From Actinophytocola xinjiangensis (GTDB lineage Bacteria; Actinomycetota; Actinomycetes; Mycobacteriales; Pseudonocardiaceae), in NCBI RefSeq assembly GCF_001921215.1, contig NZ_MSIF01000015.1, positions 124,001 to 188,000 of the forward strand: DNA of 64,000 bases, in the 5' to 3' direction. How positions within the stretch are numbered: the first letter of the stretch is position 1; every line of letters begins with the position of its first letter. The notes beneath the pieces were generated by a model. That model did not search any database. It saw only the letters and a list, made by a program, of their open reading frames with translations, and was not told the origin of the DNA. Made by a program: the position numbers and the translations under genes. This document shows positions 18,166 to 26,262 of this stretch, piece by piece.

Positions 18166-18984
18166 GTGGACAGACCCGAACTGATTGCCTCGGACGTGGA
18201 CGGCACGCTGCTCGACCCGCTGGAGCGGATCACGCGGCGCACGTTCGACGCCGTCTCCCGGGTGACCAGGTCGAACACGCCGTTCATCCTGGTCAGCGGG
18301 CGCCCACCGCGCTGGATACCGAACGTCGCCCAGGCCGCCGGGCTCACCGGGTACGCGGTGTGCAGCAACGGCGGGGTCGTCTACGACATCGCCGCCGACC
18401 GGGTCGTCTCCTCCCAGGACATCGACCCGATCCTGCTGCGCGACACCGCCAAGGCCCTGAGCGCCGCGCTGCCCGACGCCAGGCTCGCCACCGAGCGGGT
18501 CGCGCCGGACCTGGTCCCGTTCGTCACCCAGGCCGGCTTCCGCAACCCGTGGGGCGTGCCGAACGGCGAACTCGACGGCGAGGTCAACGACGTCCCGCTG
18601 GCCGAGGTCATCGGGCACGCCGCGACCAAGCTCATGGTCCGCCAGCACGACCTCACCAGCCGCGAACTCGCCGCCGCCGCGCACGACGTTCTCGCCGGGG
18701 CCGCCGTGGAGATCACCTTCTCCACCAACCAGGGGCTCATCGAGATCGCCCCCGCCGGGGTCACCAAGGCCAGCGGGCTGGCCGAGGTGTGCGCGCTGCT
18801 CGGGGTGGACCGCGACCGGGTCGTCGCCTTCGGTGACATGCCCAACGACCTGCCGATGCTGGACTGGGCCGGGCACGGCGTGGCCATGGCCAACGCCAAC
18901 GCCGAGGTGCTGGCCGTGGCCGACGAGGTCACCGCCACCAACGGTGAGGACGGCGTCGCCCAGGTGCTCGAACGCTGGTTCTGA
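18166..18984 (+). CDS. HAD-superfamily hydrolase, Cof type
   Basis: A 272-residue Cof-type (IIB) HAD phosphatase. Motif I is ASDVDGTLLD (nucleophile Asp10 and Asp12), motif II is FILVSGRPP, the Lys of motif III is in VTKASGLAEV and motif IV is AFGDMPNDLPML. These enzymes dephosphorylate sugar phosphates or cofactors. GTG start. It precedes the SixA-like gene by 28 nt in the same direction, which may be co-transcribed. Confidence 0.88.
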   Translation: MDRPELIASDVDGTLLDPLERITRRTFDAVSRVTRSNTPFILVSGRPPRWIPNVAQAAGLTGYAVCSNGGVVYDIAADRVVSSQDIDPILLRDTAKALSAALPDARLATERVAPDLVPFVTQAGFRNPWGVPNGELDGEVNDVPLAEVIGHAATKLMVRQHDLTSRELAAAAHDVLAGAAVEITFSTNQGLIEIAPAGVTKASGLAEVCALLGVDRDRVVAFGDMPNDLPMLDWAGHGVAMANANAEVLAVADEVTATNGEDGVAQVLERWF

Positions 18985-19012
18985 CCCTGCCGGCGGTGGG
19001 AGGGTGATGGCC

Positions 19013-19492
19013 ATGGAACGCACGCTGGTCGTGCTGCGGCACGCCAAGTCGGACTGGGACACCGCCGGGCCCGACCACGAGCGCCCGCTCAACGAACGCG
19101 GCCGGCGGGACGCGGTCGCGCTCGGCCGCTGGCTGGCGGAGAATCTCACCGGCATCGGGCTGGTCGTCTGCTCGACCGCCGCCCGCGCGCGCCAGACCTG
19201 GCGGCTGGCCGCGCCCGCGCTGGACCCGGCGCCGCCGGTGCGCCACGAGCAGCGGGTCTACGCCGCCGAGCCGGGCACGCTGATGTCGGTGCTCGACGAG
19301 ATCTCCGACGACGTCGCCACGGCGGCGCTGGTCGGGCACAACCCCGGGTCGTCCGAACTCGTACGGACGGTGACCGGGCAGCCGGTGGAGCTCAAGACCT
19401 CCGGCGTCGTGGTGCTGAGCTGGGGCGGGACCTGGGCGGATGTGTGGGCACGCGGTGCCGAACTGGTCACCCAGGCCACGCCCCGGGGGTGA
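19013..19492 (+). CDS. SixA-like histidine phosphatase
   Basis: A 159-residue histidine-phosphatase-superfamily protein. The phosphoacceptor motif LVVLRHAKSDW (RHxK form, as in SixA) is at residues 5-15, RPLNERGRRDA follows, then CSTAARARQTW and AALVGHNPGSSEL with the second catalytic His. SixA in E. coli removes phosphate from a phosphotransfer His; substrate here unknown. ATG chosen nine nt after GGGAGG; another ATG lies two codons upstream. Confidence 0.88.
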   Translation: MERTLVVLRHAKSDWDTAGPDHERPLNERGRRDAVALGRWLAENLTGIGLVVCSTAARARQTWRLAAPALDPAPPVRHEQRVYAAEPGTLMSVLDEISDDVATAALVGHNPGSSELVRTVTGQPVELKTSGVVVLSWGGTWADVWARGAELVTQATPRG

Positions 19493-19536
19493 CACGCAGG
19501 GTTACACGTGGAAGGACACGTGCGGTGCAATACGGT

Positions 19537-19884
19537 TCAGGACGGGTCCTTCGCGGCGCGCAGCGCGATCGGCGCACCGGCGAGATCCTCCTCGTTGCAC
19601 ATCAGCTTGACGTCGTAGTACGGCGCGTCACCGCCGTCGTCGTAGTCGAGGTGGATGGCGATCACGTCGACCGGTTCACCCAGCCATTCCTGCGTTCGGC
19701 GTAGCCATGCCGCCGAACGCTCCAGGGCCGTGGGCAGGTCGTCGTCGCGGAACTCGACCGGGCGGTAGGGGACGCCGTAGACCTGATCCTCCTGGTGAGA
19801 GGGCCGGGGAAGGTCGACAGACACCCCAGCGTCGTCGAGGTTGAGTGCGATTGATCGGGGCTGTTCACTAGCGAGCTCGCTCAC
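19537..19884 (-). CDS. Hypothetical acidic protein (115 aa)
   Basis: A 115-residue acidic soluble protein with YRPVEFRDDDLPTAL, VDVIAIHLDYDDGGDAPYYDV and LMCNEEDLAG. No known motif recognised. GTG start. It is divergent from the cold-shock gene and convergent with the SixA-like gene. Confidence 0.55.
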   Translation of the reverse strand: MSELASEQPRSIALNLDDAGVSVDLPRPSHQEDQVYGVPYRPVEFRDDDLPTALERSAAWLRRTQEWLGEPVDVIAIHLDYDDGGDAPYYDVKLMCNEEDLAGAPIALRAAKDPS

Positions 19885-19984
19885 CCTTACGAGCGTCCAC
19901 CAGCACGTGTTTACTCGCAACCCTTCTGCTGCGCTCAGTGTGCTTCGTGTGGTTGACTGTGCCTTGGTCGTGATTTCTTGAGTT

Positions 19985-19998
19985 CGTGATAGATCACG
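19985..19998. promoter_or_regulatory. Palindrome upstream of the cold-shock gene
   Basis: CGTGAT-AG-ATCACG is a perfect 6-2-6 palindrome, 116 nt before the cold-shock GTG and within the 229-nt divergent intergenic region. It resembles a CRP/FNR-family half-site pair but the spacer is shorter than the usual GTGA-N6-TCAC. The long leader itself is typical of cold-shock mRNAs. Confidence 0.35.
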
Positions 19999-20113
19999 CT
20001 CGCAGGAGGATGTTGCGGGCGCGCGGGTTAGCTCCAGGTTGAGTCGCCGTCTGGAACCGGCCAAGGTCGTCGCAACCGCGGCGGCCGGCAATATCGCTGT
20101 TCAGGAGAACGTA

Positions 20114-20317
20114 GTGGCACAGGGAACTGTGAAGTGGTTCAACTCGGAGAAGGGCTTTGGCTTCATCGCGCCGGACGACGGCAGCGCTGACGTCTTCGTC
20201 CACTACTCGGAGATTCAGGGCAACGGCTTCCGCAGCCTGGACGAGAACCAGCGCGTGGAGTTCGAGATCGGCCAGGGCCAGAAGGGCCCGCAGGCCACCG
20301 GCGTCCGCGCCGTCTGA
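20114..20317 (+). CDS. Cold-shock domain protein
   Basis: A 67-residue single cold-shock domain, an RNA chaperone/antiterminator. It has [12 protein letters not shown] (RNP1), DVFVHYSEI (RNP2) and [15 protein letters not shown] at the end. AGGAGAAC lies just before the GTG start. Length and sequence match the small CspA-type proteins of actinobacteria. A long upstream leader and a strong downstream hairpin bracket it. Confidence 0.95.
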   Translation: MAQGTVKWFNSEKGFGFIAPDDGSADVFVHYSEIQGNGFRSLDENQRVEFEIGQGQKGPQATGVRAV

Positions 20318-20341
20318 TCTCGCGCCACCCGCTTGACGTAG

Positions 20342-20377
20342 GAGGGCCACCCAGGGTCATCGACCCGGGTGGCCCTC
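20342..20377. terminator. Bidirectional hairpin between cold-shock gene and glfT2
   Basis: GAGGGCCACCC (20342-20352) and GGGTGGCCCTC (20367-20377) pair over 11 bp, and inside them GGGTC-ATC-GACCC pairs over 5 bp, with one bulged A. It lies between two converging genes and is followed by TTCGTGTGT. Confidence 0.75.
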
Positions 20378-20386
20378 TTCGTGTGT

Positions 20387-22291
20387 CTAGTCGAACACCT
20401 TGCGCCAGGACTCCACCGAGGTCAGCTCCGGCAACGCGGCCTTGTACTGCTCGACCAGCCTCGGCCACTCCTGGGACAGCCGCCGGTAGTCGTGCGCGGC
20501 CCTGGTCGCCAGCTCACGGAACACCTTCGGGTCGCGCCGGCGGAACGCCACCCCGCTGCCGTCGGCGTTGGACACCGTCGCGCTGTCCAGGTTGCCGAGC
20601 ATGAACCACAGCGACGCGTTCGCCGGGATGTTGACCTGCGGACGGTCGGCCGACGCCGGGTCCGGGGCGCGCAGGTTGTGCAGGATCGCCTTGCCGGCGC
20701 GGGCGGCGATCTTCGCCGGGTGCACCGGCGGGCGCAGCATCTGCTCGGCCCGCACCATGTCGAACGTGGGCGGCGGGAACTCCCTGGCCGAGGGCAGGAA
20801 CTGGGCGTCGGTGTACTGCTTGCGCACCTCCTGGACGTCCGGCAGGGCCGTCGCGAGCTTGTCGAACAGCCGCTCCGGGCCGGCCATGAAGTCCTCCAGC
20901 GCCTTGAGCTCGATCGCCAGCGTCGAGTACTCCATCGACATCAGCCGCTTGAACGCCGACCGCGCGCCCTGCGCGAGCAGCGTCTTGCGCATGTCGTAGG
21001 GGCTGTGCAGCGCGCCCATGATGAGGCGGTTGCGGACGTGGAAGTAGACCGTCCAGTCCTTGGTGTCGTTCTTGTCGGTCCACGGCTCGTGCCAGACCGC
21101 CGAGCCGGGCAGGGTGACCGTGGGGACGTCGTGGGCCAGCGCGCGCAGCGAGTACTCCGCGTCGTCGCACTTGATGAACAGCGGCAGCGGCAGGCCGACC
21201 TTCTCCACCACCGAACGCGGGAACAGGCACATCCACCAGCCGTTGTAGGTGGAGTCGATGCGCTTGTGCAGCGCGCGGGTCTCGCGCAGCGAGTGCTCGC
21301 CGAAGTCGTGGTTGACCACAGCGCCCGGCGCGCGGCGCCACATGATGGTCGCCAGGTCGACGATCTCGCCCATCGAGTGCAGCCGCGACTTGGCCTGCAG
21401 GTTGAGCATCTGGCTGCCGACGATCACCGGCTTGGCCGACGCCCTGGCGAACATGTTCGACCGCAGGATCGAGTCCGGCTCCAGGGCGATGTCGTCGTCG
21501 AGCAGCAGGATCTGGTCGACGGTGCCCGGCGAGGTGTTCTCGATCGACTCGTAGAGCGCGCGGGTGAACCCGCCCGAGCCGCCGAGGTTGCCCTGCTCGA
21601 TGACCTCCAGGCGCTCGCCGAGCACCTTCTTCGCCTCGGCGAACCGCTCGTGCTCGCGGATCTTGCGGTTGCCCTGGTCGGCCACGAAGACCTTGCTGAC
21701 CACGTCCAGGACCGCCTGCTCCTCACCCAGCGCGAGCAGCGACGCCACACAGTCGTCGAGGCGGTTGAAGGTGGTGATGCCCACGGCGATCTTCTGCACC
21801 GGCAGCGGCTCGTCGGCCAGCCACACCGCGTCGGTGACCAGCAGCGACTGGTTCTCGGTGAACACGTCGAACCACAGCCAGCCGCCGTCCTCGAACGGCG
21901 CGAGCGTCAGGCGGAACTCCAGGGTCGCGGCCTTCTTCTCGGCGTGCACCGGGGCGCCCTGCAGGTGCACGACGTCGCCGTTGGGCTTGGAGCGGTACAC
22001 CTCGACCCGGCCGGCGCCGCGGACGGTCAGGCGCAGCGTGACGTGGTCGACGCGGGTCCAGCGCTTCCAGTAGCTGGCCGGGAACGCGTTGAAGTAGGAG
22101 GCGAAGGACACCCTGGCCGAGGGCGGCACCTCGACCTCGCGGCGGGAGGTGACGTGGCTGTGCACGTTCTCCGGCTCGTCCAGGTACAGCGGCCGGACGT
22201 CGAGCGGGTCGCGGTCCCTGGGCAGGATCACCCGCTGCAGCACGCGGTCGGCGTCGGTACTGCCGGGTTTGCTGCTCGCCTGCTCGGCCAC
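20387..22291 (-). CDS. glfT2: Galactofuranosyltransferase GlfT2 (galactan polymerase)
   Basis: A 634-residue GT78-type enzyme that alternates beta-1,5 and beta-1,6 galactofuranose linkages from UDP-Galf to build galactan. An N-terminal beta-sandwich (about 1-160) precedes the GT-A domain: VGITTFNRLDDC, VADQGN, GNLGGSGGF, metal-binding LLLDDDI (Asp265-267), and KCDDAEYSLRA (Asp376-377) with the histidine of VWHEPW (His401). The C-terminal helical domain ends TSVESWRKVFD. The length is near the mycobacterial enzyme. The methyltransferase gene lies 44 nt upstream on the same strand. A second, diverged copy is found 2 kb away. Confidence 0.94.
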   Translation of the reverse strand: MAEQASSKPGSTDADRVLQRVILPRDRDPLDVRPLYLDEPENVHSHVTSRREVEVPPSARVSFASYFNAFPASYWKRWTRVDHVTLRLTVRGAGRVEVYRSKPNGDVVHLQGAPVHAEKKAATLEFRLTLAPFEDGGWLWFDVFTENQSLLVTDAVWLADEPLPVQKIAVGITTFNRLDDCVASLLALGEEQAVLDVVSKVFVADQGNRKIREHERFAEAKKVLGERLEVIEQGNLGGSGGFTRALYESIENTSPGTVDQILLLDDDIALEPDSILRSNMFARASAKPVIVGSQMLNLQAKSRLHSMGEIVDLATIMWRRAPGAVVNHDFGEHSLRETRALHKRIDSTYNGWWMCLFPRSVVEKVGLPLPLFIKCDDAEYSLRALAHDVPTVTLPGSAVWHEPWTDKNDTKDWTVYFHVRNRLIMGALHSPYDMRKTLLAQGARSAFKRLMSMEYSTLAIELKALEDFMAGPERLFDKLATALPDVQEVRKQYTDAQFLPSAREFPPPTFDMVRAEQMLRPPVHPAKIAARAGKAILHNLRAPDPASADRPQVNIPANASLWFMLGNLDSATVSNADGSGVAFRRRDPKVFRELATRAAHDYRRLSQEWPRLVEQYKAALPELTSVESWRKVFD

Positions 22292-22335
22292 TGTCGTACT
22301 CCTCGGTGGATGGGGTTGGCTGCTCGTGGGCTGGT

Positions 22336-22953
22336 CTACGCCGGGCGGCCGGCGGTGCGGTCAGCGATGAGGACGAACTCGTTGTAGGTGAAGAACCTGC
22401 CGGCCGGACGAGGCAACGGGAAGGACTGGTTGCGGACCCTGGCGAAGCCCAGCTGTCCGGCGACGTCGGCCAGCGCGTCGAAGTCGGTGAACTCCACGTG
22501 GGTGCTGTCGCTGGCGTAGCCGCGTTCCTGCGGGCAGATCAGCACCATCCGGGCGTCGTCGGCCAGGTACTCCAGGTAGCCGGCCAGGATGTCCACGGCC
22601 TGGGCGCGGGGCATGTGCTCGACCAGGTGCGCGGCCAGCAGCCCGCCGAAGCGGCCGGGCGTGGCGTAGTCGCTCTCGCCGAACTCCTCGGTGGTGAACG
22701 CCGTCAGGCCGCGTTCACGGGCGGTGACGATCGAGTGCGGGTTGTGGTCGACGCCGACCCCGCGCGGCTGCAGGTGCGCCAGGCAGCGCCCGATCCCGCA
22801 GCCGACCTCCAGCACCTCGCGGTCACCGAACAGGCGACGCAGGTTCCACCGATAGGGCGCCTGGACGTCGAGCACCCGCTTCCACAGCGGCATCTCCAAC
22901 CGCTTGAGCCGGTCGGTGTACTCCTCGCCCTCGGTCGATTCCAGGGAAGCCAT
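22336..22953 (-). CDS. SAM-dependent class I methyltransferase
   Basis: A 205-residue methyltransferase. VLEVGCGIGRCLAHL is the SAM-binding motif I, GVDHNPHSI motif Post I, and FGGLLAAHLVEHMPRAQAVDIL motif II/III, typical of Methyltransf_11/12. Substrate unknown. It lies 44 nt upstream of glfT2 on the same strand, so a substrate in galactan or lipid-linked sugar metabolism is a reasonable guess. It is divergent from a GT2 gene across a 151-nt gap. Confidence 0.85.
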   Translation of the reverse strand: MASLESTEGEEYTDRLKRLEMPLWKRVLDVQAPYRWNLRRLFGDREVLEVGCGIGRCLAHLQPRGVGVDHNPHSIVTARERGLTAFTTEEFGESDYATPGRFGGLLAAHLVEHMPRAQAVDILAGYLEYLADDARMVLICPQERGYASDSTHVEFTDFDALADVAGQLGFARVRNQSFPLPRPAGRFFTYNEFVLIADRTAGRPA

Positions 22954-23104
22954 GCTCTTGGTCCTCGCCGATCGAATTGGGAGCCGGCCGCGTCAACAGA
23001 GGCCGCACAGTATGTCGGCATGGTAACGGCAGGTCTGTCGCCGTGGACGTGGGGAGCGTCGCCAGGTGCTGCGCTACAGTCCGATAACCCAAAGACAGCA
23101 TGCG

Positions 23105-24076
23105 ATGACTGCTTCTGGAGTATCTGCCGTGAACGCAGGCCAGTACACGAGTTTTGGTGCGACCCCACCCGGCGGCGGCGGCGAGAACACGCTGGACGCC
23201 ACCATCGTGCTCCCCTGCTACAACGAGCAGGAGCACGTGCTGGACGAGATCAAGCGCATTTCCGGCGCGATGGACGCCAGCGGCATGTCCTACGAGCTGC
23301 TGGTCATCGACGACAAGTCGACCGACGACACGCTCACGGTGCTGGAGGAGGCGCTGCCGCAGTTCCCGAAGATGCGGCTGATGCCCTTCCGGCGCAACGG
23401 CGGGTCCGGCACCGCGCGGCGCATCGGCACCCGCGAGGCCTACGGGCGGGTCGTGGTGTGGACCGACGCCGACATGACCTACCCGAACGAGCGCATCCCC
23501 GAGTTCATCCAGTACCTGCGCGACAACCCGGACGTCGACCAGGTCGTCGGCGCGCGGACCTCCGAGCAGGGCACCCACAAGTTCCTGCGGGTCCCGGCGA
23601 AGTGGATCATCCGCAAGATCGCCGAGGTGCTGGCCGGCACGAAGATCCCCGACCTGAACTCCGGACTGCGGGCGTTCCGGCGCGAGGTGTCGCTGCCCTA
23701 CCTGCGGCTGCTGCCGCCCGGGTTCTCCTGCGTCACGACCATCACCATGTCGTTCCTGTCCAACCAGCACCCGGTGGACTACCTGGCGATCGACTACGCC
23801 AAGCGGGCCGGGGTGTCGAAGTTCCACTTCGTGAAGGACGCCTACCGCTACATCCTGCAGGTGCTGCGGATGGTGATGTACTTCAACCCGATCAAGGTCC
23901 TGATGCCGCTGGCGCTGACGCTGTTCGTGCTCGGCGCGGTCAAGGGCGTCACCGACATCATCCGCTACGACTTCCGGGTCACCAGCAACGCGATGCTGGC
24001 GATCGTCACCGCGCTGATCATCGGCTCGATGGCGCTGCTGGCCGACCTGATCGTCCGCTCCCGCGACGACAGATAG
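23105..24076 (+). CDS. Polyprenyl-phosphate sugar transferase-like GT2 with two C-terminal TM helices
   Basis: A 323-residue GT2 enzyme. ATIVLPCYNEQEHV, LLVIDDKSTDDT, RRNGGSGTARRIG, VWTDADMTYP (the metal-binding DAD) and DLNSGLRAFRRE are the dolichyl-phosphate-mannose-synthase-like landmarks. Two hydrophobic helices (about 270-315) follow. Members transfer a sugar to a polyprenyl phosphate. ATG start chosen 39 nt inside a longer GTG reading. It converges with the second glfT2-like gene; wall-polymer involvement is inference from context. Confidence 0.85.
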   Translation: MTASGVSAVNAGQYTSFGATPPGGGGENTLDATIVLPCYNEQEHVLDEIKRISGAMDASGMSYELLVIDDKSTDDTLTVLEEALPQFPKMRLMPFRRNGGSGTARRIGTREAYGRVVVWTDADMTYPNERIPEFIQYLRDNPDVDQVVGARTSEQGTHKFLRVPAKWIIRKIAEVLAGTKIPDLNSGLRAFRREVSLPYLRLLPPGFSCVTTITMSFLSNQHPVDYLAIDYAKRAGVSKFHFVKDAYRYILQVLRMVMYFNPIKVLMPLALTLFVLGAVKGVTDIIRYDFRVTSNAMLAIVTALIIGSMALLADLIVRSRDDR

Positions 24077-24087
24077 CCCCCACACCA

Positions 24088-24129
24088 ACGACGACGGCGC
24101 CGTCCCCGAGGGGGCGGCGCCGTCGTCGT
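24088..24129. terminator. Bidirectional 15-bp hairpin between GT2 and the second glfT2-like gene
   Basis: ACGACGACGGCGCCG (24088-24102) pairs perfectly with 24115-24129; the 12-nt loop itself holds CCCC...GGGG. It sits between two converging stop codons (24076 and 24138). Confidence 0.75.
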
Positions 24130-24137
24130 GTGCGGGC

Positions 24138-26099
24138 TCAGTCGTTCTTGTCGTAGAGCCGGCGCCAGTTCTCGCGGCTGGTCAGGCGCGGGGCGGCGGC
24201 CCGGTACTCCTCACGCAGCCTCGGCATCTCGGCCACCAGCCGGCGCACGGCCCTGGCCGCCTGCTTGGCCAGCTTGATGGTCAGCTCGCGGTCCCGGCGG
24301 CGCACCCGCACCCCGCCCTGCGAGCCGTCGGTGACCACGGCCGTCTCGAACTGGGAGACGTGCCACCAGGTGGCGTCCGGCTTGGACACCGCGCCGATCG
24401 GGTGCACCGAGCGGCCCATCGCCAGGTAGGCGACCCGCTTGAGCAGCGTCAGGCGGTTGCTGCTCGGCTTGGGGCCGGCCTGGATCTGCTTGATCTCGCC
24501 GACGCTCAGACCCGGCACGTCGGACGCCTTGTGCATGATCGTGTCCGGGTAGTCGGCGCGCAGCGCGTGCACCGACTTCGCGGCGCTGGCCCCGCCGTCG
24601 TTGAGGAAGTCCGGGCCCTCCAGGAAGTCCTCGGTCGCCTTGATCAACGTGGCCGCCAGCCCGTACTGCATGGCGAGCAGGTAGCGGGAGATCCGCGAGG
24701 TCAGCACCCGCGCGGTCTGCTTCGGGTCGATCTCGGCGTGCAGCGTGGAGACGATCATCGCGTTGCGGACCGCGAAGTACTCGTTCCACTTGTCCAGGTC
24801 CTTCCAGTCGAAGTCGGCGTGCCACAGGCCGGCTCCGGGAAGGGTGACGGTCGGGAAGCCCTTGGCCCGCGCGCGGTAGCCGTACTCCACGTCGTCCCAC
24901 TGGAAGAACAGCGGCATCGGCAGGCCGATCGCGGCCACCACCTCGGCCGGGATCAGGCACGACCACCACGCGTTGTAGTCGGCGTCGACCCGCAGGTCAC
25001 CGCGCACGACCTTGCCGGCGCCCTTGCCCGAGGCCTTGCCGGCGCCGTCCTCGTCGGCCTCCTCGGCGAGCAGGTCGACGTCGTCGAGCGCGTTCTTGAC
25101 GACCTTGCCCGGGATGAGCTGGGCGAAGTCGGCGTACTCCGCGCCGGCCAGCAGCCGGGTCGGGTGCAGCAGCCTCAGCATCTGGCCACCGACGATCGTC
25201 GGCGACGGGGTGCGGTTGGCGAACGCGGTCAGCCGGATCGCGATCTCCGGCTCGCACAGCACGTCGTCGTCCATGAACAGCAGGTTGGCGTGCTCGGCGC
25301 CGCCCTGGCCGGTCACCTCGTACATGCCGCGGCCGAAGCCGCCGGCACCGCCGAGGTTGGGCTGGCGCAGGTAGCGCAGCCGCCCGGCCAGCGCCTGCTG
25401 GATCTCGGGGAACTGCGGGCGCGACTCGACCGTGTCGCTGCCCTGGTCGACCACGTAGATGGCGTCCAGCACGTCCAGCGACTCCTGGTCGCCGCCCAGC
25501 GACTGGAGGGTCTTGGTGCAGTCGTCGGCGCGGTTGTAGGTGCAGATGACCACCGCCGTTGGCCGCAGCCGCTTCGGCGGGTCGACCGTCCAGCGCAGCC
25601 GGTCCACGACCAGCTCGGAGTCGGTGGTGGTGAACTGCACCCACAGGAAGCCGCCGTCGACGAACTTGTCGAGTTCGGCGGTCACCGTGACCTGCTCACC
25701 GGTCAGGCCGGTCAGGTCCTGGGCGGCGACCGTGCGGGTCTCGCCCTCGATGTCCGAGGCGATCACCGCCAGCCGGCCGGAACCGGTCGCGGTGACCTCG
25801 ATGTCCACCGTGTCCACCACGGTCCAGCGCTGCCAGTAGCTGGCCGGGAAGCGCCCGAAGTAGGTGTCCAGGGTGACCTCGGAGCCGGCCCGCACCACGA
25901 GCCGCTGCCGTTCGCGGACCGCCGCGCCGTGGACGACCTTCGCGTACAGGTCCTCCGGGCAGACCGGGTCGGGCCCGTTGAACAGCCCCCGCTGGGCCAC
26001 CAGGCGGCCGTTGGGGGCGTGCTCCACGAGCCGGGCGTCCGGTGCGGTCGCCGGCTCGGCGGGAGCCGCGTCGCTCGAGATCGGGGTACTGCCGAGCAT
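24138..26099 (-). CDS. Second GlfT2-like galactofuranosyltransferase
   Basis: A 653-residue paralogue of GlfT2 with the same layout: N-terminal beta-sandwich (TYFGRFPASYWQRW), GT-A domain AVVICTYNRADDC, VVDQGS, PNLGGAGGFGRG, metal-binding FMDDDVL (Asp277-279), FFQWDDVEYGYRA (Asp402-403 are the DD pair, followed by V not A) and LWHADF (His427). It ends TSRENWRRLYDKND. It differs by an acidic/GK-rich insert around residues 346-364 (EEADEDGAGKASGKGAGK). All catalytic residues seem present, so it is likely active. It may make a different galactan segment or use another acceptor; function is inference. Confidence 0.88.
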   Translation of the reverse strand: MLGSTPISSDAAPAEPATAPDARLVEHAPNGRLVAQRGLFNGPDPVCPEDLYAKVVHGAAVRERQRLVVRAGSEVTLDTYFGRFPASYWQRWTVVDTVDIEVTATGSGRLAVIASDIEGETRTVAAQDLTGLTGEQVTVTAELDKFVDGGFLWVQFTTTDSELVVDRLRWTVDPPKRLRPTAVVICTYNRADDCTKTLQSLGGDQESLDVLDAIYVVDQGSDTVESRPQFPEIQQALAGRLRYLRQPNLGGAGGFGRGMYEVTGQGGAEHANLLFMDDDVLCEPEIAIRLTAFANRTPSPTIVGGQMLRLLHPTRLLAGAEYADFAQLIPGKVVKNALDDVDLLAEEADEDGAGKASGKGAGKVVRGDLRVDADYNAWWSCLIPAEVVAAIGLPMPLFFQWDDVEYGYRARAKGFPTVTLPGAGLWHADFDWKDLDKWNEYFAVRNAMIVSTLHAEIDPKQTARVLTSRISRYLLAMQYGLAATLIKATEDFLEGPDFLNDGGASAAKSVHALRADYPDTIMHKASDVPGLSVGEIKQIQAGPKPSSNRLTLLKRVAYLAMGRSVHPIGAVSKPDATWWHVSQFETAVVTDGSQGGVRVRRRDRELTIKLAKQAARAVRRLVAEMPRLREEYRAAAPRLTSRENWRRLYDKND

Positions 26100-26207
26100 T
26101 CGAGTTCAGTCCTCCAAGGGGCGGCCCAATAGACACTTCTGGAAAGCGAGAGTACCCGCGCGCGTGGGCGTGATTACCGTTAGGTCACGATGATCCCGCC
26201 AACGAGC

Positions 26208-26246
26208 GATGACCGGGCCGGTGACCTGCCACGCGACCCGGTCATC
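26208..26246 (-). terminator. Hairpin after the RCC1 operon
   Basis: GATGACCGGG (26208-26217) pairs perfectly with CCCGGTCATC (26237-26246) around a 19-nt loop, just downstream of the last RCC1 gene on the minus strand. No T-tract. Confidence 0.5.
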
Positions 26247-26262
26247 TGCTAGTACGGCCGCG

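Noticed and set aside
19885-20113. Possible tRNA or small RNA before the cold-shock gene
   Set aside because: No cloverleaf pairing found by eye; a long leader is expected for cold-shock mRNA.
22306-26132. Long plus-strand readings opposite glfT2, methyltransferase and the second glfT2-like gene
   Set aside because: Antisense shadows; the minus-strand frames carry complete catalytic motifs.
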